Under the pieces are notes generated by a model that was given only the letters and a program-made list of their open reading frames with translations, was not told the origin of the DNA and did no database searches. From Candidatus Intricatilinea gracilis (GTDB taxonomy: Bacteria > Pseudomonadota > Gammaproteobacteria > Burkholderiales > Burkholderiaceae_C): DNA of 64,000 bases. Where the stretch lies: positions 496,001 to 560,000 of the forward strand of contig JADJDQ010000001.1 in NCBI GenBank assembly GCA_016702605.1, given 5' to 3'. The position numbers and the translations under genes are program-made. Each line of letters starts with the position of its first letter. The first letter of the stretch is position 1. Below, in pieces: positions 19,939 to 29,001 of the stretch.

Positions 19939-19950
19939 GCCTACACACCT

Positions 19951-19972
19951 GCGAGCGCCTTCGGGCGCTCGC
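19951..19972 (+). other. GC-rich hairpin between fusA and tuf
   Basis: GCGAGCGCC and GGGCGCTCGC pair around TTC to make a stable 9-bp stem, starting 13 bp after the fusA stop. No T-run follows, so it is more likely a processing or attenuation structure than a full terminator. Confidence 0.45.
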
Positions 19973-20089
19973 CTCAATTCCCTGGTCTTCGCTTGCGGCG
20001 ACCGGTGCTGCCAGTGGCATCGGTACCAACGCCCGAGCGGAAACCTTAAACCGTCCACTGGCAATGCTCTTTGATATGGAGTTTCTGAA

Positions 20090-21280
<1,191 letters not shown>

Positions 21281-21384
21281 CATGTGAGGCCCGGCCGCGG
21301 CTCGCCGCGGCCGACCCCGGGTCTGCCGAGCTCTGCTCGCGCACCCCGGGGATGGACTCATCCCACTGAACCAGAGGAATTCAC

Positions 21385-21699
21385 ATGTCAGCGAAACAAA
21401 AGATCCGCATCCGCCTGAAGGCCTTCGACTACAAGCTGATCGACCAGTCGGCTCTCGAGATCGTCGACACCGCCAAGCGCACCGGCGCCATCGTCAAGGG
21501 CCCCGTGCCTCTGCCGACCCGCATGCAACGCTTCGATATTCTGCGTTCGCCACATGTCAACAAGACGTCACGCGACCAGTTCGAGATCCGCACCCATCAG
21601 CGCCTGATGGACATCGTCGACCCGACCGACAAGACCGTGGACGCGCTGATGAAGCTCGACCTGCCGGCCGGTGTGGACGTCGAGATCAAGCTGCAATAA
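21385..21699 (+). CDS. rpsJ: 30S ribosomal protein S10
   Basis: A 104-residue S10 (NusE). The segments KIRIRLKAFDYKLIDQSALEIVDTAKRTGA, PLPTRMQRFDILRSPHVNK and LMDIVDPTDKTVDALMKLDLPAGVDVEIKLQ are canonical. AGAGGAATTCAC precedes the ATG. In many proteobacteria rpsJ opens the S10 operon and is followed by rplC. Here it is instead followed within 80 bp by a strong terminator and then unrelated genes, so it closes the str transcription unit. Confidence 0.98.
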   Translation: MSAKQKIRIRLKAFDYKLIDQSALEIVDTAKRTGAIVKGPVPLPTRMQRFDILRSPHVNKTSRDQFEIRTHQRLMDIVDPTDKTVDALMKLDLPAGVDVEIKLQ

Positions 21700-21776
21700 G
21701 CGGTCAAATCGATTCGAATTGCGGGCGAGTCTCGCAGTTCACCCCTCGAATGAGGGCCCTCGAACGAGGGGGCAAG

Positions 21777-21811
21777 AAAAAAGGGCAACCACTGGTTGCC
21801 CTTTGTCTTTT
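21777..21811 (+). terminator. Rho-independent terminator after rpsJ
   Basis: GGGCAACC-ACT-GGTTGCCC forms a perfect 8-bp stem, flanked by six A residues upstream and TTTGTCTTTT downstream. The A and T tracts make it potentially bidirectional. It ends the str/rpsJ transcript. Confidence 0.9.
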
Positions 21812-21914
21812 GCGGTCGGCAACTCGGGGTTGCCACCTGTTTGTCCAACCTCGGATCCGATTGCAGCGCCTGCCACTGCGCGGGCACCACAACCCCGCGA
21901 GAGTGTTGTCAGGT

Positions 21915-22133
21915 TCAGAGTGCGTTGGGAGTCACCCAGGTCGGGCTGCTCGCGGCCAACTTCATCTGGCGCAACAGCCGTTTGCCCAACACCAGCGGTG
22001 CACCGACCACCAGGACAACACAGGCCGCGGCAGCGCCCGCCAAGACGGCGGGAACCGCCAGAACCACCAGCACCAGCCGAAGCAGGCCGGTGAATGTGTC
22101 GTACAGGGAAGGCTGCAATGTGGTGGGTGCCAT
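21915..22133 (-). CDS. Small two-helix membrane protein, unknown function
   Basis: A 72-residue predicted inner-membrane protein with a continuous hydrophobic region of about 35 residues (LLRLVLVVLAVPAVLAG then CVVLVVGAPLVLG). That is enough for two short membrane helices, followed by a basic patch KRLLRQMK. ACGGAG lies about nine bases upstream of the ATG. I do not recognise a family. It sits alone between the rpsJ terminator and boxR. Confidence 0.5.
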   Translation of the reverse strand: MAPTTLQPSLYDTFTGLLRLVLVVLAVPAVLAGAAAACVVLVVGAPLVLGKRLLRQMKLAASSPTWVTPNAL

Positions 22134-22234
22134 GTCCGAACTCCGTCAGGTGGCCGATCAATAACCAGCCGATGTGCGGACGATAGCCTCGATTCCGTCA
22201 CGAATGGTGGAGCAGAGAGTGTGCAGTTGTTAAC

Positions 22235-22265
22235 ACGCGTCAACTGTGGGGACAACGCGTCAACT
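22235..22265. repeat. Direct repeat ACGCGTCAACT x2
   Basis: ACGCGTCAACT occurs at 22235-22245 and 22255-22265, 20 bp apart start to start, about two helical turns. The first copy also takes part in a CAGTTG...CAACTG inverted repeat. It lies upstream of the small membrane protein gene and downstream of boxR. Spacing suggests a regulator-binding region; no regulator is assigned. Confidence 0.5.
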
Positions 22266-22339
22266 TTTTCATTTCGGGCCACGACCCCTCAGAAACGAGG
22301 TATTGGCGCCGCGCGAGGCTGCCGCAATGGCGCCACAAA

Positions 22340-23278
22340 TCAGGTTGGGATGAGGTGCAAGGCCTCTCGTACCCTGGACCGCAACGCCTGAAAAGTCTCG
22401 GCCAGCGGAGCGCCACTGGTGTCGAACACCATGTCGGCTTTCGAATAAAACGCGGCGCGCCCGGTCAGGATGCGGCGCAGATCGTCCATCGCCTCGCGGC
22501 TGGCCGCCATGGGCCTCAGATCGCCCTGTGCGGCCACACGTCGCATGTGTTCCTCCGGCTCGGCCTGCAGCCACACCGTGTAGCAATGTGAGAGCAGCAG
22601 GTTGAGCGTCGCGGCGTCGGACACCAGCCCGCCGGGGGTGGCGATCACGGCCTCGGGGTAGATCTGGATCGCCTCTTCGAGGGCACGCCGCTCGTAGCGC
22701 CGATAGGCATTGGTGCCGTACAGGTTGTGGATCTCGCTGATCTGGCAACCGGCGAACTTCTCGATCTCGCGGCTGAGTTCGACGAACGAGTAGCCGAGAT
22801 CATCCGCCAGCATCTGCCCAAGCGTGGTCTTGCCGGCGCCGCGCAGGCCGATCAGCGCGATGCGGTTGCTGCGCGCCGTCACATCACCACCGGTGCCGAA
22901 CATTTCGCCAAGTGCCAGGCGGGCGCGCCGGAGTTCGGCCTCGTTGCGATGTTCGAGCAGTTCGCGGATCAGCAACCACTCGGGTGAGATCGTCGTCACG
23001 TCACCGAGCAACTCGGCCAACGAACATTGCAGCGCCCGCGCCACCTGCTGCAGCACCAGGATGGATGCGTTGCCGATGCCGTATTCGAGATTGGCCAGAT
23101 GCCGCTCGGACACCTCGGCCACCTGGGCCACGGCCTTGCGCGTCAGGCCACGGCGCGCACGAAGATTGCGCACACGCTCACCCAGCGCCACCAACAGGGG
23201 ATTCTTGTCCGCCGCCGTGTCTGCAACACCTGCGCGGGTCGCGTCGGTCACTGCTGACGCAGGGTCGTTCCAGCTCAC
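22340..23278 (-). CDS. boxR: BoxR-type transcriptional regulator (HTH plus shikimate-kinase-like domain)
   Basis: A 312-residue repressor-type protein. An XRE helix-turn-helix lies at about 30-90 (LGERVRNLRARRGLTRKAVAQ...SERHLANLEYG). It is joined to a shikimate-kinase-like domain from about 140, with P-loop GLRGAGKTT at 144-152. This exact architecture defines BoxR/BzdR, which bind benzoyl-CoA through the kinase-like domain and control aerobic (box) or anaerobic benzoate genes. I chose the GTG at 23278 because AAGGA lies six bases upstream and the family length fits. The frame is open further upstream. Divergent from the DUF4863 and benzoate-CoA ligase genes, with paired operator-like sites between them. 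Confidence 0.9.
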   Translation of the reverse strand: MSWNDPASAVTDATRAGVADTAADKNPLLVALGERVRNLRARRGLTRKAVAQVAEVSERHLANLEYGIGNASILVLQQVARALQCSLAELLGDVTTISPEWLLIRELLEHRNEAELRRARLALGEMFGTGGDVTARSNRIALIGLRGAGKTTLGQMLADDLGYSFVELSREIEKFAGCQISEIHNLYGTNAYRRYERRALEEAIQIYPEAVIATPGGLVSDAATLNLLLSHCYTVWLQAEPEEHMRRVAAQGDLRPMAASREAMDDLRRILTGRAAFYSKADMVFDTSGAPLAETFQALRSRVREALHLIPT

Positions 23279-23349
23279 GGTAGTCCTTGTTCGTCCCGAT
23301 GACGGGCGTGAAAGCAGCACCAGGCTGCCCTCCATGGAAACCCTTGATG

Positions 23350-23367
23350 TGCAGTATAGTGCTTGAC
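23350..23367 (+). promoter_or_regulatory. BoxR operator-like site 1
   Basis: TGCAGTATAGTGCTTGAC, of the form TGCA-N6-TGC, resembles the TGCA-based operators I recall for the BzdR/BoxR family. It overlaps the -35 of the plus-strand promoter and, on the minus strand, a TATACT that could be the boxR -10. Site 2 is an inverted near-copy matching at 15 of 18 positions. Confidence 0.65.
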
Positions 23368-23391
23368 ACCACCCATCCTGGGGCCTATCGT
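23363..23391 (+). promoter_or_regulatory. Sigma-70 promoter of the benzoate-CoA ligase unit
   Basis: TTGACA (23363-23368), a 17-bp spacer and TATCGT (23386-23391) lie about 80 bp upstream of the DUF4863 gene. The two operator-like sites flank it, one over the -35 and one just past the -10, as expected for a repressed promoter. Confidence 0.7.
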
Positions 23392-23396
23392 TCAAC

Positions 23397-23414
23397 GACA
23401 AGCACAATAATGCA
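23397..23414 (-). promoter_or_regulatory. BoxR operator-like site 2 (inverted)
   Basis: On the minus strand this reads TGCATTATTGTGCTTGTC and matches site 1 at 15 of 18 positions. It covers the expected transcription start of the plus-strand promoter. Confidence 0.65.
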
Positions 23415-23472
23415 TAAGCCGCCTGGCTGCAACTCCCGCCATTCTCACAGTCCCGATGAGGCACGCACCGTG

Positions 23473-23937
23473 ATGACCAAAGACGACTTCCACGCAGCCA
23501 TCGCCACCCTCACGGCGCAGATTGCAGCTCGCCCACTCGACGCCGACCTCGACCGCTGGCTCAACAGCGAACACGGCGCTGGCAGCGCCAGCTACACACA
23601 ACTGGCGCAAGCCTGCCGCGACGGTGTGGCCGCCGGATGGTTGTGTGACCGTGAAGGCGGCGGCATCAAATATGGCCGCGTCTTCAAGCCGCAGCCCGAA
23701 CTGCACGGCTTTTCGGTCGACGTGGTCGACATGCAAGACATTGCCGGCCCGCACCATGCCCACCCGAACGGCGAGATCGACCTGATCATGCCGATCGACG
23801 GTGACGCCCTGTTCGACGGCCGCCCCGCCGGCTGGCTGGTCTGCCCGCCCGGCAGCGCGCATCGCCCCACCGTCAGCCGGGGCCGCGCCCTGGTGCTGTA
23901 CTTGTTGCCCGACGGCAAGATCGACTTCACGCGCTGA
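23473..23937 (+). CDS. DUF4863 family cupin-like protein
   Basis: A 154-residue cytosolic protein. The N-terminal third is helical (MTKDDFHAAIATLTAQI...). The rest is a small beta-barrel with a HHAHPNGEIDLIMPI segment and GSAHRPTVSRGRALVLYLLPDGKIDF, a cupin-like His pattern that could hold a metal. From memory, DUF4863 genes accompany benzoyl-CoA (box) clusters and some 4-hydroxylaminobenzoate lyases belong to this family; the exact reaction here is unknown. First gene behind the operator-flanked promoter, 109 bp before benzoate-CoA ligase. Confidence 0.75.
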   Translation: MTKDDFHAAIATLTAQIAARPLDADLDRWLNSEHGAGSASYTQLAQACRDGVAAGWLCDREGGGIKYGRVFKPQPELHGFSVDVVDMQDIAGPHHAHPNGEIDLIMPIDGDALFDGRPAGWLVCPPGSAHRPTVSRGRALVLYLLPDGKIDFTR

Positions 23938-24046
23938 CGCCACGACGCCAGCCCGCCAGCCACAGCTGCCAGCACCACCCGAGGCCGCCATCCAGCGCAG
24001 ATGACCGGCGCCGCCCCGACCCGCACCAGATCGCCCGGAGACTTCC

Positions 24047-25627
24047 ATGAGCCACACCCCGCCGCCCGCCCCTGGCGAACGTTTCAATTTCGCGCAGCAC
24101 CTGTTCCAGGCCAACGCCGAGCGCGGCGCCCGTGCTGCATTCATCGACGACCTGGGCACGCTGAGCTACGCCGCGCTCGAAGAACGCGCCCGCCGCCTGG
24201 CCACCGGCCTGCGGGCCCAGGGCATCCGGCGCGAGGAACGTGTGCTGCTGCTCATGCAGGACTGCAACGACTGGCCGGTGAGTTTTCTGGGTGCCATCTA
24301 CGCCGGCCTGGTGCCGGTGGCCGTCAACACCCTGCTCACAGCCGACGACTACGCCTACATGCTCGAACACTCGCGAGCCCAGGCCGTGCTGGTGTCGGGC
24401 ACGTTGTTGCCGATCCTGACCGCCGCCATGGTCAAGTCGGATCACGAGGTCGGCAAGGTCATCGTGGCGCGCCCGCAGGCGCCGCTGCATCCGTCCGAGG
24501 TGGAGTTGGAGGCATACCTCGACGCTCACACCCCCATGGCCCGGCCGGCTGGCACCGGCGCAGACGACCCGGCCTTCTGGCTCTATTCGTCGGGCTCGAC
24601 CGGCCGGCCCAAGGGCACGGTCCACTCCCACGCCAACCCGTACTGGACCTGCGAGTTGTACGGCAAGGGTGTGCTGAAACTGCGCGAAGACGACGTGTGT
24701 TTCTCGGCCGCCAAGTTGTTCTTTGCCTACGGCCTGGGCAACGGTCTCACCTTCCCGATGAGTGTGGGCGCCACCACCCTCCTGATGGCTGAACGGCCCA
24801 CACCCGAGGCCGTCTTCAAGCGCTGGACAGGCGCTGGCGGCGCGCCCAAGCCGACCGTGTTCTACGGCGCGCCGACGGGTTTTGCAGGGATGTTGGCGCA
24901 CCCGGCTCTGCCCGCACGCGACGCCGTGGCCATGCGCCTGACCTCATCAGCCGGCGAGGCCCTGCCGGCCGAGATCGGTGAACGTTTCAAGCGCCATTTC
25001 GGTGTGGACATCGTCGACGGCATCGGCTCGACCGAGATGCTGCACATCTTCCTGAGCAACACACCCGAGAAGGTGCGTTACGGCACCACCGGCTGGCCGG
25101 TGCCGGGCTACGAGATCGAATTGCGCGGCGAAGACGGCGGCCCGGTGCCCGACGGTGAACCCGGCGACCTCTACATCCATGGCCCCTCGGCAGCCATGAT
25201 GTACTGGGGCAACCGCGCGAAGACACGCGACACCTTCCAGGGCGGCTGGACCAAGAGCGGCGACAAATACGTCAAGAACAGCGACGGCAGCTACACCTAC
25301 TCGGGCCGCAGCGACGACATGCTCAAGGTCAGCGGCATCTACGTCAGCCCCTTCGAGGTCGAAGCAACGCTGGTGCAGCATCCGGCGGTGCTGGAGGCCG
25401 CCGTGATCGGCAAGATCGACGCCGACGGCCTCACCAAGACCAAGGCCTACGTCGTGCTCAAGAACGGTGTGTCGGCCGACGAGGCGGAGCTCAAGGCCTT
25501 CGTCAAGGACCGCCTGGCGCCCTACAAGTACCCGCGCTACATCGAGTTCGTCACCGACCTGCCCAAGACGGCCACCGGCAAGATCCAGCGCTTCAAGCTG
25601 CGCGAACTCGAAAACAACGGCCGCTGA
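24047..25627 (+). CDS. bclA: Benzoate-CoA ligase
   Basis: Activates benzoate to benzoyl-CoA with ATP, the entry step of the box pathway. The 526-residue ANL-family enzyme has the P-loop-like YSSGSTGRPKGTVHSH and the acid-binding region with FFAYGLGNGLTFPM typical of BclA/BadA. It also has A5 GSTEMLHIFLSN, A7 SGDKY, A8 YSGRSDDMLKVSGIYVSPFEVE, and the A10 lysine in PKTATGKIQRFKLRE. The close match to the benzoate-CoA ligase subfamily, BoxR and DUF4863 upstream, and the transporter downstream all agree. Related ligands such as 2-aminobenzoate cannot be ruled out. Confidence 0.9.
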   Translation: MSHTPPPAPGERFNFAQHLFQANAERGARAAFIDDLGTLSYAALEERARRLATGLRAQGIRREERVLLLMQDCNDWPVSFLGAIYAGLVPVAVNTLLTADDYAYMLEHSRAQAVLVSGTLLPILTAAMVKSDHEVGKVIVARPQAPLHPSEVELEAYLDAHTPMARPAGTGADDPAFWLYSSGSTGRPKGTVHSHANPYWTCELYGKGVLKLREDDVCFSAAKLFFAYGLGNGLTFPMSVGATTLLMAERPTPEAVFKRWTGAGGAPKPTVFYGAPTGFAGMLAHPALPARDAVAMRLTSSAGEALPAEIGERFKRHFGVDIVDGIGSTEMLHIFLSNTPEKVRYGTTGWPVPGYEIELRGEDGGPVPDGEPGDLYIHGPSAAMMYWGNRAKTRDTFQGGWTKSGDKYVKNSDGSYTYSGRSDDMLKVSGIYVSPFEVEATLVQHPAVLEAAVIGKIDADGLTKTKAYVVLKNGVSADEAELKAFVKDRLAPYKYPRYIEFVTDLPKTATGKIQRFKLRELENNGR

Positions 25628-25862
25628 CACACCGGGCCGATCACCGCCCGGCAGTCGATCGACGACCGGCCGGCACATGGCCGACCACGCTGAAAGCGGC
25701 GGCGGGCCGCAGCGCAACACCCCGGCACCTGCACCGATGTGTGGGCGCTTGCACCTCCCGCACAATTCGCCGGCCACCGGGGCGGTCAGACAATCACCCG
25801 GTACGCCATCACCTTGCACCAACCAGCCGCGCATTGACAGCGGCCGACTCCAGGAGACCCTC

Positions 25863-27035
25863 ATGCACCACCGTCGTCACCTCACCGCCCTGGCCGCCCT
25901 GGCCACCCTTGCCTTGTCCACCTTTGCCGGCTCGGCATCGGCGCAAGAGAAGATCAAGGTCGGCTTCATGCTGCCGTACACCGGCACCTACGCTGCACTG
26001 GGTGTGGCCATCGAGAACGGGTTTCGCCAGTACATCGACGAACAAGGCGGCAAGCTCGCCGGCAAGACCGTCGAATACGTCAAGGTCGACGACGAGTCCG
26101 ACCCGGCCAAGGCGGCCGACAACGCCAACAAGCTGGTCAAGCGCGACAACGTCGACGTGATGGTCGGCACCGTGCACTCGGGTGTGGTGATGGCCATGGC
26201 CAAGGTGGCCAAGGACAACAACACGCTGCTCATCATCCCCAACGCCGGCGCCAACGTCGTGACCGGCCCGCTGTGTGCGCCCAACATCTTCCGCAGCAGC
26301 TTCTCGAACTGGCAGCCGGGTTTTGCCATGGGCAAGGTCGCGGCCGACAAGAAATACAAGACCGCCGTCACGCTGACCTGGAAATACGCCGCCGGTGACG
26401 AATCCGTCGGCGGCTTCAAGGAAGGTTTCGAGGCCGGTGGTGGCAAGGTGGTGAAGGAGCTGACCCTGCCCTTCCCCAACGTCGAGTTCCAGGCACTGCT
26501 GACCGAGATCGCCTCGATCAAGCCCGACGTGGTCTACACCTTCTTCGCCGGTGGCGGCGCCGTCAAGCTGGTGAAGGACTTCGCAGCCGCCGGCCTGAAG
26601 GACAAGATCGCCCTGGTCGGCCCCGGCTTCCTGACCGACGGCACGCTCGAAGCCCAGGGCAAGGACGCCGAAGGCCTGCTCACCACGCTGCATTACGCCG
26701 ACGACCTGACCAACAAGAAGGATCAGGCCTTCACCCTGCAATACGCCAAGACCTACAAGCTGCAACCCGACGTCTACGCCGTGCAGGGCTACGACGCCGC
26801 CCAGATGCTGGCCGCCGGCGTGAACGCCGTGAAGGGTGACCTGAAGAACCGCGACGGCCTGGTCAAGGGCATCGAAGCCGCCAAGATCGACAGCCCGCGC
26901 GGCGCCTTCACGCTGAGCAAGGCGCACAACCCGGTGCAGGACATCTACCTGCGCAAGGTGGTGGGCAAGGAAAACAAGAACCAAGGCGTCGCGGTTCAAG
27001 CCCTGGCCGACCCGGCCCGCGGCTGCAAGATGTAA
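25863..27035 (+). CDS. Liv-type ABC transporter periplasmic binding protein
   Basis: A 390-residue periplasmic binding protein (type I fold). A 28-residue signal peptide ends SASAQ. The mature part starts EKIKVGFMLPYTGTYAALG and includes VMVGTVHSGVVMAMAKVA, PNVEFQALLTEIASIKPDVVYTFFAGGGAVKLVKDF and a C-terminal LRKVVGKENKNQGV. The sequence resembles aromatic-acid binding members more than LivJ. It opens a five-gene livKHMGF set between benzoate-CoA ligase and feruloyl-CoA synthase, so benzoate or a phenylpropanoid acid is the likely substrate. That is inferred from context. Confidence 0.9.
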   Translation: MHHRRHLTALAALATLALSTFAGSASAQEKIKVGFMLPYTGTYAALGVAIENGFRQYIDEQGGKLAGKTVEYVKVDDESDPAKAADNANKLVKRDNVDVMVGTVHSGVVMAMAKVAKDNNTLLIIPNAGANVVTGPLCAPNIFRSSFSNWQPGFAMGKVAADKKYKTAVTLTWKYAAGDESVGGFKEGFEAGGGKVVKELTLPFPNVEFQALLTEIASIKPDVVYTFFAGGGAVKLVKDFAAAGLKDKIALVGPGFLTDGTLEAQGKDAEGLLTTLHYADDLTNKKDQAFTLQYAKTYKLQPDVYAVQGYDAAQMLAAGVNAVKGDLKNRDGLVKGIEAAKIDSPRGAFTLSKAHNPVQDIYLRKVVGKENKNQGVAVQALADPARGCKM

Positions 27036-27053
27036 GACAGAGCCCGAGCCCCG

Positions 27054-27920
27054 ATGGACCTGACCACCTTCCTGATCCAGTGCCTGAACAGCGTGCAGTA
27101 CGGACTGCTGCTGTTCCTGGTGGCATCGGGGCTGACGCTGATCTTCGGCATCATGGGCGTGATCAACCTCGCCCACGGCAGCTTCTACATGATCGGCGCC
27201 TACCTGGCCTTCTGGCTGGCGGGGCTGACCGGCAACCTGATGATTGCGCTGCCGCTGGGTGTGGTGCTGGCTGTCGCTTTCGGCTACCTGCTCGAGTGGG
27301 CCTTCTTTGCGTTTCTGTACGAGCGTGAACACCTGCAGCAGGTGCTGCTGACCTTCGGCCTGATCCTGGTGTTCGAGGAGTTGCGCAGTCTCACGTTGGG
27401 TGACGACGTGCACGGCGTGACGATTCCGCAGTGGTTGTCGGGCAGCATCGCCATCGGCAACGGCATGACGTATCCGGTCTACCGCCTGGCGGTGTCGGTG
27501 ATCTGCCTGCTGGTGGCTGGCGGCATCGCCTGGGTCATCAAACAAACCAAGCTCGGCATGATGGTGCGCGCCGGCTCGACCAACCGCGAGATGGTGCAGG
27601 CCCTGGGCATCAACATCCAGCAGCTCTACCGCCTGGTGTTTGCCGCCGGTGTGGCGCTGGCCGTGCTGGCCGGCATGATCGCGGCGCCGCTGGCGTCGGT
27701 GTACCCGCGCATGGGCGACTCGGTGCTGATCCTGTGTTTCGTGATCGTCGTGATCGGCGGCATCGGATCGATCAAGGGTGCCATGGTGGCGGCCCTGCTG
27801 ATCGGCTTCGTCGACACCTTCGGCAAGGTGTTCTGGCAGGAAGGCTCCGGCGCCATGGTCTACCTGGCCATGGCCCTCGTGTTGTTGTGGCGGCCCGAAG
27901 GCCTGTTCAAGGCAGGTTGA
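27054..27920 (+). CDS. livH: Liv-type ABC transporter permease (LivH)
   Basis: A 288-residue inner-membrane permease with about eight hydrophobic segments. It has the LivH signature LTLIFGIMGVINLAHGSFYMIGAYLAF near residue 25, and VIGGIGSIKGAMVAALLIGFVDTFGKVF near the end. It starts 18 bp after the binding-protein gene and is followed after four bp by livM, so it is clearly co-transcribed. It forms the membrane channel with LivM. Confidence 0.94.
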   Translation: MDLTTFLIQCLNSVQYGLLLFLVASGLTLIFGIMGVINLAHGSFYMIGAYLAFWLAGLTGNLMIALPLGVVLAVAFGYLLEWAFFAFLYEREHLQQVLLTFGLILVFEELRSLTLGDDVHGVTIPQWLSGSIAIGNGMTYPVYRLAVSVICLLVAGGIAWVIKQTKLGMMVRAGSTNREMVQALGINIQQLYRLVFAAGVALAVLAGMIAAPLASVYPRMGDSVLILCFVIVVIGGIGSIKGAMVAALLIGFVDTFGKVFWQEGSGAMVYLAMALVLLWRPEGLFKAG

Positions 27921-27924
27921 GCAC

Positions 27925-29001
27925 ATGACTTCTCACACCCGCCTGATCGCCTGGCTGGCGCTGTTTGCGCTGCTGGCGATCTTTCCACTGCTGCCCGAGC
28001 CCATCGGCTCCAAGTTCCACACCGAGCTGGTCACCAAGGTGATGATCCTGGCGTTGTTCGCTGCCAGCCTACAGCTGCTGGTGGGTTACACCGGCCTCGT
28101 CAGCCTGGGCCATTCGGCCTTCTTCGGCCTGGGTGGCTACACCGTGGCCATGCTGGCCCCCATGAGTGAAGCCGGCAATGGCTGGCTGCTGCTGGTGGCC
28201 GCGGTGGCTGCGGCCGCCGTGCTGGCTGCGGTGATCGGCGCGCTGGTGATGCGTACCAAGGGCATCTACTTCATCATGGTGACGCTGGCGTTCACGCAGC
28301 TGGTGTTCTTCGTCTTCCACGACACCCGCATCGCCGGCGGCAGCGACGGCGCCTATGTCTACTTCAAACCCGACTTTGCGATCGGCAGCTGGCGCTGGAT
28401 CGACCTCGACCAGCCGCGCCAGTTCTACTGGTTCGTGCTCGGTGCACTGGTGCTGGGCATCGCGCTGATGGCGCAGGTGCTGCGTTCACGTTTCGGCCAT
28501 GCGCTGGTGGGCATCAAACACAACGAACAACGCATGCGTGCGGCCGGTTTCCCGACCGTTCTGTACAAGTGGGCCGCCTTTGTCTTCGCCGGCAAGCTGG
28601 CCGGGCTGGCGGGTTTTCTGTACGCCGTGCAATACGGCTTCGTCACACCCGAGATCCTGGGCTGGCACCAGAGTGGCAACGCGCTGGTGATGATCATCCT
28701 GGGCGGCCTGGGCAGCCTGGGCGGCGCGGTGGCCGGGGCCTTTGCCTTCGTGCTGCTGGGTGAGTGGTTCCAGGCGCTGACCCGGCACTGGCAATTGTTG
28801 CTGGGTGGTTTCATCATCGTCTCGGTGGCGGTGTTGCCGCAGGGGCTGATGGGCCTGGTCGGCATGGTCAAGCGGCTGATGGGCGGCAAAGCGGGCAAGG
28901 CAGCAGCCAGTGCGACACCCGCCAGCACCACCAACGCCGACACCACCGCCACGGCAAGCGTCGCCTCGACTACCCCAACAGCGCCGGAGGCCCGCTCATG
29001 A
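27925..29001 (+). CDS. livM: Liv-type ABC transporter permease (LivM)
   Basis: A 358-residue inner-membrane permease. VGYTGLVSLGHSAFFGLGGYTVAML, GRxKGIYF-type VMRTKGIYFIMVTLAFTQ, FGHALVGIKHNEQRMRAAGF and ILGGLGSLGGAVAGAFAFV are the usual LivM blocks. After the last membrane segment comes an unusual cytoplasmic tail of about 45 residues, very rich in Ala and Thr (GKAAASATPASTTNADTT). Its stop codon overlaps the livG start in ATGA, giving translational coupling. Confidence 0.94.
   Translation: MTSHTRLIAWLALFALLAIFPLLPEPIGSKFHTELVTKVMILALFAASLQLLVGYTGLVSLGHSAFFGLGGYTVAMLAPMSEAGNGWLLLVAAVAAAAVLAAVIGALVMRTKGIYFIMVTLAFTQLVFFVFHDTRIAGGSDGAYVYFKPDFAIGSWRWIDLDQPRQFYWFVLGALVLGIALMAQVLRSRFGHALVGIKHNEQRMRAAGFPTVLYKWAAFVFAGKLAGLAGFLYAVQYGFVTPEILGWHQSGNALVMIILGGLGSLGGAVAGAFAFVLLGEWFQALTRHWQLLLGGFIIVSVAVLPQGLMGLVGMVKRLMGGKAGKAAASATPASTTNADTTATASVASTTPTAPEARS

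Noticed and set aside
25809..27926. A 705-codon minus-strand frame opposite the first livK and livH
   Set aside because: Same kind of antisense shadow; the plus-strand genes have signal peptide, motifs and coupled starts.
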